Shown piece by piece: positions 14,535 to 23,491 of a stretch of 26,271 nt of DNA. The position numbers and the translations under genes were made by a program. This DNA is from an uncultured Prevotella sp. (lineage in GTDB: Bacteria > Bacteroidota > Bacteroidia > Bacteroidales > Bacteroidaceae): positions 1 through 26,271 of the forward strand of contig CAAGEG010000116.1 in NCBI GenBank assembly GCA_900768785.1, in the 5' to 3' direction. Position 1 is the first letter of the stretch. Every line of letters begins with the position of its first letter. The notes beneath the pieces are model-generated. The model searched no databases. It was not told the DNA's origin and saw only the letters and a list, made by a program, of their open reading frames with translations.

Positions 14535-17500
14535 TCAAGCTGCAACAATAGGATAACGTTCAAAAATATATTCATATAATTTTTTTGAGTAATCCAGGAT
14601 AGATGTGTCTGAATAAGAATCCGGCAAATTTATCCAAAGAGTATCTTTTACAAGATTTTGAATATCCGCTTGCGTATTGGGTTTTTCTGTCCAATTATGT
14701 AATTCTTTTATTCGAGATTTGACTTTATCCAGTAGCTCAATAGATACTTTTTTAAGTTTTGCTATATCACTCTTTGAAAGGTCTTTCTTAAAAAGCAAAT
14801 CAAAGATGGTGAGTTGTTCGTCATCGGCAAATCCTTCTCTTACGAATCTTTTTTCTTCTTTATCAAGAGAGTTGGAAAGGTCAATTAGAGCCATAAATGT
14901 TTTTTCAATTGTGGCTCTATCTTGCTCAGAATTATATGCTTTTATAATAGCTTGATATTCTTCGTAGAAGTTTATTCGATTCGGATTGTTGAGAAGCATC
15001 ATTTCAATACGTTGTTTTATAACCTCATCAATATCATTAAGCATAAGGTTTTTATGCTTACAATTCTGAAACTCTTTCCTTAGAAGGTCAAAATCAATTG
15101 CACTTATATCAAATTGCCTTGTTCCTGATAGAGAGCCTTCCGGTTTAGTTCCAATTTCCTCGCTAATTATTTGGTTTATTGCAACAGATAAATCAGTAAT
15201 ATCAGCCGACTTGCGTTTAGCTTGCAATTGATTATAAATAGCTATTATAGCATTTTTATCTGCTATAACAGCATTGTCTGTAATATCTTCTTGAGTTATG
15301 AACTTCATAAGTCGCTTAATCGTACTTCCGTAAGTACAATAGGTCTTGCGAACTTCTGAAGTAGAGCACATAATATTGGCGGCATCTTTAAGAAGTGCCA
15401 TTTTTGCAAAATCGGAAGCTGTTACAAGTTTTTTAAGGTCAAAACCATGTTGTAAGAGGAAGTCTTTTGCACCGTCAATAGCCTCAAGCAAATGTCTAAT
15501 TAATTCTTCTTTGTCAACAGTGATTTCTCCTCCATTTCCGCTACCGCCACCTGTCACAGTATAGTCTGCAAGAGCTTTACGCAATGCTTTGACTATTCCT
15601 ATATAATCTATAATAAGTCCATTTGGTTTTCCATCGCAAACACGGTTGGCACGTGCGATGGTCTGCATCAGAGTGTGGGCTTTCAAAGGCTTGTCAATAT
15701 ATAGGCAAGATAGCGACTTTACGTCAAATCCGGTAAGCCACATTGCACATACAAAAACGATACGCAGAGGGTTATTACGGTCTTTATATTCTTTGTCAAG
15801 ACCGTGCTCGCTTTTCTCAATCTTTTCACGATGTGGTATTATGTCTTTTCCCCACTTCTTGAAATATTCTATTTCGTTCTGCTCTTGAGAAATAACTACC
15901 GCCATTTTAGTCTCTCGCATCCACTTCAATTTGCGGTTAAGTTCCTGAACTTCTTGCTGGTTGGTGTTTTGCGATATTTCGTTTTCAAGATTTTCAATTG
16001 CTTCTTGCCAATACTCTTGCACAAAATCGTACATCATTACGCACGCTATTCGGTTAAGGCATACCATCATTGCCTTACCGCTGGTCCAAAGGTCTGAGTA
16101 ATGTTGCACAAAATCACGTGCAATCATTCTCAATCTTTTTTCAGATAGTAGCAAATGTATTTCTTTTGCAAATTCTCGTTCCACCTTATCTTCTTGTGAT
16201 GGGTCAAGGTCTGCTTCCTGAATTGCTGCAAAGATTTTTGCATTTATATCATCATTTTGAAGTTCTTTCAATTTTTCGCCACGATTTTCGTAGAACAAAG
16301 GAACGGTGGCATGGTCATCTACGGCTCTTTTGAAATCGTAGATGGAAATATAGTCGCCGAAAGTTCGTGTGGTAATATTATCGTCTTTGAAAATCGGAGT
16401 TCCGGTGAAGCCTATACGATGAGCTTTTGGTAGAAATCGCATCATATTCTCGGCATAAATACCATTTTGTGTACGGTGAGCTTCGTCGCTCATCAATATT
16501 ATGTCATGCTCCGGAATATACGGAGTGACATTTGGTGTGTTGAATTTATGGATAAGCGTGAAAATATATGGTGGATTTTCTTTCAAGCGGTCAATTAAAT
16601 TCTGCCCGCTTGTTGCAACAAAATTCTTTGCTTCTCCTTTGATGAGACCGCAATTCACAAATAGCTCTGAAATCTGAGTGTTCAATTCTTCACGGTCGGT
16701 CAGCACTACGAATGTAGGGCTGCCTTCAAATTTGCGATTGATTTTTCTGGCAAAGAATACCATTGAATAGCTTTTGCCGCTACCTTGTGTGTGCCAAAAA
16801 ACGCCAAGTTTTCCGTCTTTGAATTTGCGGTCACGATAGGCTTCAATTGCACTATTAACTCCTAAGTATTGGTGATTGCGAGAAAGAATTTTAGTAATTC
16901 TTCCCTCGCTATGATCGTAGATAATAAAGTTTTCAAGCAGATCAAGGAAAGTACGCTTGTTGCATACTCCACGCAGCATTGTTTCTAATTCTACATTGCC
17001 TTCATCTTCCTCTTTGAGTCGTTTCCACTCGTGGAAAAACTCATATTTGCTGTCAAGTGTTCCTATTTTTGCCTCATATCCGTTGCTTAACATTAAGAAA
17101 GCATTGTAGTAAAAGAGTTGCGGAATAGTGTCAAGATAGTCCTTGTAGTTATTCTTGTATGCGTTTTCAACGTCAACATTAGTGCCCTTTAGCTCTACAA
17201 ATAGCAAAGGGATACCGTTTATAAAACCCACGATGTCAGTGCGACGACGGTAGAGAGCACCATGAATTTTCATTTCCTTTACAGCAAGGAAATGGTTGTT
17301 GTCCGGATTGTCAAAATCAATCACGCGAACGGTAATCTTCCCATCGGCATTACCCGGACGTGCGTCGGTAACTTTGATACCGTCGCGAATCAGCTTAAAC
17401 TTGCTCTCATTGATTTGCATAATGGTGTTGGTCGCTGAGCAAGTGTTCAACTGCATCAATGCTTCGTCTATTTGGCTTTCACTTATCCAAGGATTTAAGC

Positions 17501-17684
17501 GACGCAGTGCGTCAATAAGATAACGAGTTAGCACCACATCACGATAAGATGAACGACCAAGTGTGCCGTCTTTACCTAACACTTCGTGATTATATGCCAT
17601 AACTACCTCCCAACCGAGTTCGTCGTGCAAGAGGTTCCCTGCACTCTCTTGAACAAGTATATTTTCAGAATATTCGTATGACAT
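14535..17684 (-). CDS. hsdR: Type I restriction enzyme, restriction/translocation subunit HsdR
   Basis: The 1049-residue subunit, with HsdM and HsdS, cuts and translocates DNA that lacks the protective methylation. The N-terminal nuclease core shows RRRTDIVGFINGIPLLFVELK with Asp150, Glu164 and Lys166 (PD-(D/E)XK). The SF2 motor follows: Walker A HTQGSGKS (299-305 region), DEAH box at 400-403, TGTP at 427-430, and motif VI QTIARANRVCDGKPNGLIID further on. Length is normal for the family and no frameshift is seen. It is the last gene of the operon, starting 2 bases after the hsdS stop. Downstream is the 9-bp array; no hairpin terminator was found. Confidence 0.95.
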   Translation of the reverse strand: MSYEYSENILVQESAGNLLHDELGWEVVMAYNHEVLGKDGTLGRSSYRDVVLTRYLIDALRRLNPWISESQIDEALMQLNTCSATNTIMQINESKFKLIRDGIKVTDARPGNADGKITVRVIDFDNPDNNHFLAVKEMKIHGALYRRRTDIVGFINGIPLLFVELKGTNVDVENAYKNNYKDYLDTIPQLFYYNAFLMLSNGYEAKIGTLDSKYEFFHEWKRLKEEDEGNVELETMLRGVCNKRTFLDLLENFIIYDHSEGRITKILSRNHQYLGVNSAIEAYRDRKFKDGKLGVFWHTQGSGKSYSMVFFARKINRKFEGSPTFVVLTDREELNTQISELFVNCGLIKGEAKNFVATSGQNLIDRLKENPPYIFTLIHKFNTPNVTPYIPEHDIILMSDEAHRTQNGIYAENMMRFLPKAHRIGFTGTPIFKDDNITTRTFGDYISIYDFKRAVDDHATVPLFYENRGEKLKELQNDDINAKIFAAIQEADLDPSQEDKVEREFAKEIHLLLSEKRLRMIARDFVQHYSDLWTSGKAMMVCLNRIACVMMYDFVQEYWQEAIENLENEISQNTNQQEVQELNRKLKWMRETKMAVVISQEQNEIEYFKKWGKDIIPHREKIEKSEHGLDKEYKDRNNPLRIVFVCAMWLTGFDVKSLSCLYIDKPLKAHTLMQTIARANRVCDGKPNGLIIDYIGIVKALRKALADYTVTGGGSGNGGEITVDKEELIRHLLEAIDGAKDFLLQHGFDLKKLVTASDFAKMALLKDAANIMCSTSEVRKTYCTYGSTIKRLMKFITQEDITDNAVIADKNAIIAIYNQLQAKRKSADITDLSVAINQIISEEIGTKPEGSLSGTRQFDISAIDFDLLRKEFQNCKHKNLMLNDIDEVIKQRIEMMLLNNPNRINFYEEYQAIIKAYNSEQDRATIEKTFMALIDLSNSLDKEEKRFVREGFADDEQLTIFDLLFKKDLSKSDIAKLKKVSIELLDKVKSRIKELHNWTEKPNTQADIQNLVKDTLWINLPDSYSDTSILDYSKKLYEYIFERYPIVAA

Positions 17685-17686
17685 AA

Positions 17687-18853
17687 CTATGCGTTTATTT
17701 CAATTTTACCAGAGATAAGTCGTGGCAATAGAATATTACGGCTATATTTCAAATTTTGCATTATGATGTTCATACTTTTCAATTTTTCTATATAAGGACT
17801 TACAATTAAATCTATTTCTTTAATTCGTAAAATAGATGGCATCTCAAAAAATTTATTCTCGGCTTGTATTGGACTAAGATTTTGTTGAGCAGCCCCGTTA
17901 GCAAGATTACAAAGTGTTGAATGGACTTTATAATCTCTTAAAAATAGATATGAAAAATTAGGAAAAGCTGTTTCAATCTTTGCCACTCGTTGATTGAGTA
18001 AATTATTGTCGCCAATTATAAAACAACATCGTGCAACATCTCCAGTTAAAGACATTACAATATCTCCGTTTGATAATTTGCAGTGACTTGGAATTCTTTG
18101 AGGAAGTTCTTCAATATAACTAAATTTTGTTTCATCGAATATTCCATCTTTGACATTCTTAATGGTTATTAATCTGTATCTTCCATTTGTCGTAAAAGAA
18201 GAGCTTTTAAAAGCGAATCCACTTTTGAACTTAATGATTGAACTTAGAATTGTCTTTTCTAACGTTGATTGTCTGACCTCATTTATATAAATTCGTTGAG
18301 CAGCTTCTTCAAGAAGTGCAATCTGACGATTGCAATTATCTATCATATCATCGTAGGCTGAAAGTATTGCGGCAATCTTGTCTTGAATAGAAAGAGATGG
18401 TAAATATACTTCAATTTGACTAAGGCGAGATTGGCTTAAATTTTGAATATTAGCCCCAATAGATGAGTTCGACAAAAGTTTTCTGAAGTATGGACTTTTG
18501 AAAAAATATAGGTAATATTGGGGATTTACAATAGATAAATCTTTGAAACGACACCTTATGCAAAAACCAGAATATAATAGTTGTATTTTGGTATTTGGAA
18601 TAATCATACATCGACCTACCAAGTCTTTATTGCCATTAGAACGAACAAATACAATATCGTCTTTTTTTAAATAATCGTTATCTTTTAAAGATTCAACTGA
18701 AACTTCACTCAATGTATTGATTTGAGGAATGGTATAATCCTTAAAATCAGATACACCAATAAACTTAATTCCACGATGATATGCCGATTTATTAAAATTA
18801 AGACCATTAGCAAATTCTGCTATGTCGCCGAGCCGAACTTTTTTCATTTCCAT
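17687..18853 (-). CDS. hsdS: Type I restriction-modification specificity subunit HsdS
   Basis: The 388-residue subunit recognises the split target. It has two target-recognition domains (about 4-150 and 200-345), each followed by a conserved helical spacer; the first ends LPSLSIQDKIAAILSAYDDM (about 150-170) and the second ends in LLPRLISGKIEI. Both halves appear intact. The annotated start overlaps the hsdM end by 10 bases; Met3 (18847) would give the classical ATGA overlap and is equally likely. The gene is more AT-rich than hsdM and hsdR, as usual for rapidly exchanged specificity genes. No second hsdS fragment or recombinase is seen nearby, so target switching by inversion is not supported here. 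Confidence 0.93.
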   Translation of the reverse strand: MEMKKVRLGDIAEFANGLNFNKSAYHRGIKFIGVSDFKDYTIPQINTLSEVSVESLKDNDYLKKDDIVFVRSNGNKDLVGRCMIIPNTKIQLLYSGFCIRCRFKDLSIVNPQYYLYFFKSPYFRKLLSNSSIGANIQNLSQSRLSQIEVYLPSLSIQDKIAAILSAYDDMIDNCNRQIALLEEAAQRIYINEVRQSTLEKTILSSIIKFKSGFAFKSSSFTTNGRYRLITIKNVKDGIFDETKFSYIEELPQRIPSHCKLSNGDIVMSLTGDVARCCFIIGDNNLLNQRVAKIETAFPNFSYLFLRDYKVHSTLCNLANGAAQQNLSPIQAENKFFEMPSILRIKEIDLIVSPYIEKLKSMNIIMQNLKYSRNILLPRLISGKIEINA

Positions 18854-20736
18854 AGCAATGACTCATTAGATTTGATTTTTGCAAAAATTTCATTAGATTC
18901 TTGCTGTAAACGTTCAAGTTCGGCATGTATTTCTTTCATTCGTGCAGTGAAATCCACACCATCATCTTTCATTTCTTCTGCATCAACGTAAACGCCGGGA
19001 GTAAGCGAGAATTGATTTTTCTCAACTTCGTCTATTGTAGCAATGCGGCACAGCCCTTTAATATCTTGGTATATGCCGTCATCGCCAAACTTATCAGTAA
19101 GCCACACGAGCTGATTCGCCACTTCAAGGGCTTCGGTGATTTCCTCTACCTGTTGTTCAACTTCTGCAATAAGTGGTTTGATTTCATCTTTTTCTTTCTT
19201 TTTGTTGGCAGCTTTTAGCGATGCTTGGTGTTGCTTAAGAATAGATTTGTACGCGTCAAGAGTATCAGCAATTCCATTGCGAAATGCTGAATGAGTTTGT
19301 TCCGCCGGGTGTAGTGCGTCATTGTCGTAACGCATAATGAAATCATTAAGCCACATTTTATATGTGGAAATCAACTCTTTGTAGCGTTCCGTTTCTCCAC
19401 GATAAAGCCATACAATGGCATTTATGTTTCGCATTTGCCATTCGTTCCATTCATTGAGCGTCTTTTCCACTACAGTGTAGTAGTTGCGAGCATCAATGAA
19501 AAGAATCTTATCTCGGTTTTCCTCTTTTTTGTTTTTGTCAAAGAACCAAAGCGTGCATGGAAGTGTCAGTGTGTAGAAAAAATTATTTGCGACTGAAATC
19601 AAGCAATCCACATGCCCTGTGCGAACCAGGCTTTCACGAATATCCTTATCCTTGCTTTTTGAGTCTGTTGCTGATGAAGCCATAACGAATCCGGCTCGCC
19701 CGGTTTCGTTAAGATAAGAGTAAAAATATTGAATCCAAAGATAATTGGCATTGCTAATTTCTTTCTCTTTGTTTACCAATGGGAGTCCAAATGGCAAGCG
19801 TTCACTGCCTGCAACGTCTGCTTCACGTACGCTATTCACATTAAAAGGTGGATTTGCCATTACGAAATCGCACAAACCGTTGAGGTTGTGAGCGTCTTTT
19901 GTATAGGTGTTTGCATCGTCACCGCTTTTGATTTTGGCATTTAATCCATGAACAGCCATATTCATAAGGCATAACTTTGCATTGAAGTCAACTTTCTCCT
20001 GTCCGTAGAATGTTAGAGTTGAGTTGGCATTCATACCAAGATTGTTGACGAAATCGCCCGACTGAACAAACATACCACCACTGCCACAAGCCGGGTCAAG
20101 CACAGTGCCGCGTTTAGGCTCAATGATATTTACTATCATTTGAACGAGCGATTTAGGAGTGAAGAAGACGCCATCATCATCGGCAATAGTCTTGGAAAAT
20201 TTTCCTGTGAAGTATTCGTAAATTCTACCTATTACATCACCGCCGACATCATCAAGCTTTTCATTGTTGAATATGCGAAGAAGTCGAGCTAATATATCGT
20301 TAGAAAATATAGTATATGTTTTCGGAAGTTGGCCTGTGAGGTGTTTGCTTTGTTCCTCAATAAGCACCATAGCATAATTTACAACATCTCCAAGACTTGA
20401 GAGAAGTCGTCCCTCTTTATCTCGAATATTTGAAGCTGCAATGTTTTCAGGCAAATTCAGAAGGTATTCATATTGAGCCTCTTTTGGTAGGAATAGAGCA
20501 CTTTTTGCTTGAAAATCTTGCTGAGTAACAGGAAGTGTTCGCCCATTTCTCATTGGGCGGTTCTTCATTATCTCAGCTTCAACCTTTTTATATCTTCCGT
20601 ATGCGTATTTCAAAAATAGCAAACCAAGTACAGGCATGCAATACTGGCTTGCGTTGAGGTTGGCATTTGCACGAAGCACGTCAGCTGAAGCCCAAAGGTC
20701 GGCTTCTAATTGCTTTATTGATGATGTTTTATTCAT
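18844..20736 (-). CDS. hsdM: Type I restriction-modification DNA methyltransferase subunit HsdM
   Basis: The 630-residue adenine-N6 methyltransferase carries the S-adenosylmethionine motif DPACGSGG (214-221) and the catalytic NPPF (295-298). An N-terminal HsdM helical region (about 8-130) precedes them, and a long charged coiled-coil tail (about 500-625) probably contacts HsdS. It protects host DNA and is needed for the whole complex. First gene of hsdM-hsdS-hsdR, with a -7 box at 20843-20850 and a leader of about 100 bases. The C-terminal coil is longer than in short HsdM proteins of about 500 residues. Confidence 0.95.
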   Translation of the reverse strand: MNKTSSIKQLEADLWASADVLRANANLNASQYCMPVLGLLFLKYAYGRYKKVEAEIMKNRPMRNGRTLPVTQQDFQAKSALFLPKEAQYEYLLNLPENIAASNIRDKEGRLLSSLGDVVNYAMVLIEEQSKHLTGQLPKTYTIFSNDILARLLRIFNNEKLDDVGGDVIGRIYEYFTGKFSKTIADDDGVFFTPKSLVQMIVNIIEPKRGTVLDPACGSGGMFVQSGDFVNNLGMNANSTLTFYGQEKVDFNAKLCLMNMAVHGLNAKIKSGDDANTYTKDAHNLNGLCDFVMANPPFNVNSVREADVAGSERLPFGLPLVNKEKEISNANYLWIQYFYSYLNETGRAGFVMASSATDSKSKDKDIRESLVRTGHVDCLISVANNFFYTLTLPCTLWFFDKNKKEENRDKILFIDARNYYTVVEKTLNEWNEWQMRNINAIVWLYRGETERYKELISTYKMWLNDFIMRYDNDALHPAEQTHSAFRNGIADTLDAYKSILKQHQASLKAANKKKEKDEIKPLIAEVEQQVEEITEALEVANQLVWLTDKFGDDGIYQDIKGLCRIATIDEVEKNQFSLTPGVYVDAEEMKDDGVDFTARMKEIHAELERLQQESNEIFAKIKSNESLLWK

Positions 20737-20772
20737 TTTTATTCAAAGATCAGCGTTACAATGAATCTCGCA

Positions 20773-20808
20773 TCGTAGTGATTGGCGAACGAGCCGTTCT
20801 TGCTACGA
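20773..20808 (-). promoter_or_regulatory. Inverted repeat in the hsdM leader
   Basis: Outer arms TCGTAG/CTACGA (20773-20778 and 20803-20808) enclose inner arms GAACG/CGTTC (20787-20791 and 20795-20799) with a three-base loop. The structure would form in the hsdM mRNA leader. A regulatory role is inference. Confidence 0.4.
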
Positions 20809-20842
20809 GTGAGTTTCTGTTTGCTTTTATTGGTATTAACTG

Positions 20843-20850
20843 CAAATATA
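20843..20850 (-). promoter_or_regulatory. Bacteroidetes -7 promoter box for hsdMSR
   Basis: On the minus strand TATATTTG matches TAnnTTTG, predicting a start near 20836 and a leader of about 100 bases. No -33 box is seen at normal spacing. Confidence 0.6.
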
Positions 20851-21027
20851 ATACTTTTTCTGCATATCGGGGTGCGGCAAAAATATGTTTTTAAGCACTA
20901 TTTGGTGCTCATTTGCGTTTTGGGGTCAAATATAGCATAGAGGGTGTGCGGGATTCCTGCACATGTTTCATAAAAAAGATTAAAGAGATGGAAGGAATGG
21001 GAAGCCCGGAAGCCGGGAGGATTGGGA
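20851..21027. other. Intergenic region between hsdM promoter and 9-bp array
   Basis: No gene is seen. A hairpin with an 8-bp stem (20945-20952 with 20956-20963, loop ATT) and a CCCGG-AAG-CCGGG inverted repeat (21005-21017) are visible, neither followed by a T run on either strand. The purine-rich stretch 20973-21004 has no recognised signal. Confidence 0.5.
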
Positions 21028-21057
21028 ATTCGCCTAATTAGACTAATTGGGCGAATT
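21027..21057 (-). terminator. AT-rich hairpin after the glycan operon, possible terminator
   Basis: Arms 21027-21040 and 21044-21057 pair over 14 bp (one T-G wobble) around a GAC loop, about 40 bases downstream of the last glycan-operon stop codon. It is built from inverted units of the 9-bp array. There is no T run, so termination is only possible. Confidence 0.4.
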
Positions 21058-21096
21058 GGTCTTATTAGTCTAATTGGGCGAATTGCTTAAATTTAG
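21028..21096. repeat. Second 9-bp tandem array, same family and orientation as 14329-14468
   Basis: Seven 9-base units (ATTCGCCTA, ATTAGACTA, ATTGGGCGA, ATTGGTCTT, ATTAGTCTA, ATTGGGCGA, ATTGCTTAA) end in ATTTAG next to the stop codon at 21098. The tail parallels the first array's tail at 14446-14469 (ATTGGGCGA, ATTGGTTTA, ATTTAG). Confidence 0.9.
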
Positions 21097-21097
21097 A

Positions 21098-21937
21098 TTA
21101 TTGCGGCAAATTTTTTCTTTCAAAGGCATCGATGAAGCTGGCGGGAGTGGCGTTGTAAATGGTGATGCCGTGAGTGTCGGCAAATCGGCGGATTTGGTGA
21201 TATGCACGGAAGGCGATGTAAAAGCTGTAAATTATTTGGTGGAGGGGATATGCGGAGTATTCGCTTTTAATTCGTGTTTCTTCTTTTTTCTCTTCCTTGT
21301 AAAAGTGAGGCTGAATGGAAACCACTTCGTTTTGCTCGTTTACGGAAATTGTTTGGAGCCATGAATGGTCTGCTCCCACGAGGTATATCTCCTTGAAACC
21401 CTTGAAGATAGCCACCATAATTGAGGCTATGAGCACGTTTCGCGGACGCGGCATGGCGAGTGCGTTCGTGAAGGCGAAATTTTGAAGCCTGTGCCAGCCT
21501 TCAATGCCCACCATGTTGAATTTTTCTATTGTGAGGTTACTCAGTTCCGCAGCATTTTCTTTGCGAGGAATGAAAAGCGTCATTTTCCAATCCACTTTTG
21601 CGAGATTTTCGTAGAGGCGGCGAACGTTGTCGTTCTCCTTGCCTTTAAAGAAATGGGGGTCAGCGAGAACGTAGTATTTAGGCTTGATTTCAAAAAATTC
21701 CGGGCTGTTTGCGGCAAAGTTCACAGCGAGAGTTTCAGACTTTTTCAGCAGTTCCGCATAGTCTGTGAGAGTTTGACGCAGAGAAGGACCGTTTCCCATG
21801 ATAATCAGGGGTTTGTCACCGGAAACTTTAGCAATTTTTGTAGGTCGAGACTGGAGGAGCATTTTTCCCACAGCGAGGAAACTGTCCACGAAGTTTTGGA
21901 GACCGGAAACGGTTGGGTCAGAGAGAGTTTTCGTCAT
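21098..21937 (-). CDS. DUF115/GT42-like protein, putative glycosyltransferase
   Basis: The 279-residue cytoplasmic protein contains IIMGNGPSLRQTL (about 45-57), a GNGPS nucleotide-binding motif shared by DUF115/MAF proteins and GT42 sialyltransferases. It is followed by LAVNFAANSPEFFEIKPKYY and VLADPHFF, and a second Rossmann-like half IYLVGADHSW near 190-199. The end, ITIYNATPASFIDAF, is typical of such families. It overlaps the preceding epimerase-like gene by 20 bases and is the last gene of the operon. Activity on a nucleotide-activated sugar is inferred from motif and context; an MptE-like pyrophosphokinase label is the alternative that annotation pipelines might give. Confidence 0.6.
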   Translation of the reverse strand: MTKTLSDPTVSGLQNFVDSFLAVGKMLLQSRPTKIAKVSGDKPLIIMGNGPSLRQTLTDYAELLKKSETLAVNFAANSPEFFEIKPKYYVLADPHFFKGKENDNVRRLYENLAKVDWKMTLFIPRKENAAELSNLTIEKFNMVGIEGWHRLQNFAFTNALAMPRPRNVLIASIMVAIFKGFKEIYLVGADHSWLQTISVNEQNEVVSIQPHFYKEEKKEETRIKSEYSAYPLHQIIYSFYIAFRAYHQIRRFADTHGITIYNATPASFIDAFERKNLPQ

Positions 21938-22736
21938 AAACGTGGTTTTTTAAGTATTCGGTAACGGGGGTGGGGCGATAATCCAGTGCGGAGAGGAGTC
22001 TTTCTGCGGAGAAAGTGAGGTCCTGCGTTTTGAAGCGGTACATTTTGCTGTTCCATCCTTCAATTCCGAAGACGTCTCCGATAAATCGGCAGAAACGAGC
22101 TTTACCGTCGCTTGTGGTGAAGATGCGTCGGTCGCCGAGGCGGTGAGCGAGAGCTTCCGCAATATCGGTCACGCTGTGGTTTATTCCGTCGTTGAAATTA
22201 TAAATGCCTGTAATGTCTTTCTGCGAGCATTTCACGGCGGCTTCCGCCACGGCGGTAGCGTGAACGGCACTGCAATGTCCGTCTTTGTCCTTGATGTGGA
22301 GGTATGAGCCGCGGAAAATCTGGTGTGCTATTTTTATTCCAAGGTTATCCATTTCCGTGCCAATCACCATTTCCGGAAGACGGAGAATGACGGATGGCGT
22401 TTCTGCAAAATGAGATGCAAAATGCTGCTCAGCGAGGAATGTTTCCGTGCTGTCGTCAAGTGGTGTTTCCTCATTGAAATTCAGTCCTTCTTCTGCATCA
22501 TAGATGCTTGTGGAGGAAAGGCAGACAGCATAGCAAATGCCCTTTACGGGAGTGTCTTTGGTGAGTTTATTCATGTCGCAGACCACAGCCACAGCCGCTC
22601 CGATGAAATCCTCCGGCAGCCGCTCCGCAAAAATCTTTTTGGGACTTACGAGCGGATAATCCTCCGAGAAATATTTTACTAAATAGGGCGTGAGAAAATT
22701 CTTTGCACCTATAATCAGAAGAGAGTCGAACATCAT
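21918..22736 (-). CDS. NAD-dependent epimerase/dehydratase-like protein without the usual catalytic pair
   Basis: The 272-residue protein follows the extended SDR layout: an N-terminal SLLIIGAKNFLTPYL in place of the GxxGxxG nucleotide-binding loop, VCLSSTSIYDAEEG (71-84) for the conserved Ser/Thr strand, VILRLPEMVIG for the substrate-side strand, and late HATAVAEAAVKC. Where YxxxK is expected, the sequence reads F100LAEQ104, so Tyr and Lys appear replaced by Phe and Gln. Only one Gly of the nucleotide loop is kept. It may bind a sugar nucleotide without redox chemistry, or use other residues. Its start overlaps the GT2 stop by 4 bases (ATGA), indicating translational coupling. Confidence 0.7.
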   Translation of the reverse strand: MMFDSLLIIGAKNFLTPYLVKYFSEDYPLVSPKKIFAERLPEDFIGAAVAVVCDMNKLTKDTPVKGICYAVCLSSTSIYDAEEGLNFNEETPLDDSTETFLAEQHFASHFAETPSVILRLPEMVIGTEMDNLGIKIAHQIFRGSYLHIKDKDGHCSAVHATAVAEAAVKCSQKDITGIYNFNDGINHSVTDIAEALAHRLGDRRIFTTSDGKARFCRFIGDVFGIEGWNSKMYRFKTQDLTFSAERLLSALDYRPTPVTEYLKNHVYDENSL

Positions 22737-23488
22737 GGTTTTATGAGTAAAAAAATGAGTGAAAAGTATCTTTTAATCAGTCCGGTAACGGAAAGAGACA
22801 AGCCGTTTTCTTTCAGTCCGCGGTATTTTTCTTTAGGGTTTGTGAAAAGTCTGTGTCGGAGAGTTGTGGACATTCCTCCGTCTGTCATTTCCACCATATC
22901 AATAGGGATATATTTGTATTTCAGCCGTTCTTTGCCCAGGATGCGAGCGATGAACTCGAAGTCTGCCGCAGTGACGTAGTTTTCCTTGTAATTGCCGTAT
23001 TTTTCATATACTTCACGGCGGAGGAAAAGAGTAGGGTGGGGTGGTGCAAAGAGAGTGCGGAGCCTTTCCGGGCAGAAATTATTTGCACGGTATCGCCTTA
23101 CGGTTTTGTGGCTTGCCGGGTTCACGAAATAGACGTCGCCGAAGACAGCCATAATGCTTTCATCTTTCATTGCAATGCTCACGAGGGTGAGGATGTCTGT
23201 GGCGGTGAATTTGTCGTTGCCGTGAAGGAGTCCAATCACGTCGCCAGTGGCAATGCTTATGCCGTAGTTCAGAGCGTTGTAAACGCCCTTTGCGGGCAGG
23301 GTTACAACCTTTATTTTGTCGCTGTGCTTGGCTGCGGCATCCGCAATTATTTTCTCGCTGCCGTCGTTGCTTTCACCGTCAATGATGATGTACTCAATGT
23401 CTGCATAGTTTTGCTCAAGCACGGAGTCTATCGTGGCTTTAATGTCCCGGACATCGTTTCTTGTGGCTGTGATGATGGAGATTTTCAT
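22733..23488 (-). CDS. Family 2 glycosyltransferase (WcaA/WcaE-like)
   Basis: The 251-residue GT-A fold enzyme begins MKISIITATRNDVRDIKATI, with the nucleotide-sugar motif EYIIIDGESNDGS (Asp37) and the acceptor-side GVYNALNYGISIATGDVIGL (68-87). The usual DD/DxD metal site is replaced by HGNDKF (89-94), still with one Asp. A late TAADFEF supplies the general-base region. It probably adds one sugar to a lipid-linked surface glycan in the cytoplasm. It lies 3 bases after the membrane-protein gene and overlaps the epimerase-like gene by 4. Confidence 0.88.
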   Translation of the reverse strand: MKISIITATRNDVRDIKATIDSVLEQNYADIEYIIIDGESNDGSEKIIADAAAKHSDKIKVVTLPAKGVYNALNYGISIATGDVIGLLHGNDKFTATDILTLVSIAMKDESIMAVFGDVYFVNPASHKTVRRYRANNFCPERLRTLFAPPHPTLFLRREVYEKYGNYKENYVTAADFEFIARILGKERLKYKYIPIDMVEMTDGGMSTTLRHRLFTNPKEKYRGLKENGLSLSVTGLIKRYFSLIFLLIKP

Positions 23489-23491
23489 AGT

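Noticed and set aside
17687..18853. Phase-variable hsdS by inversion
   Set aside because: No second specificity fragment, inverted repeat pair or invertase gene is visible in the window.
21005..21017. CCCGG-AAG-CCGGG as a terminator
   Set aside because: Only 5 bp of stem and no T run on either strand.
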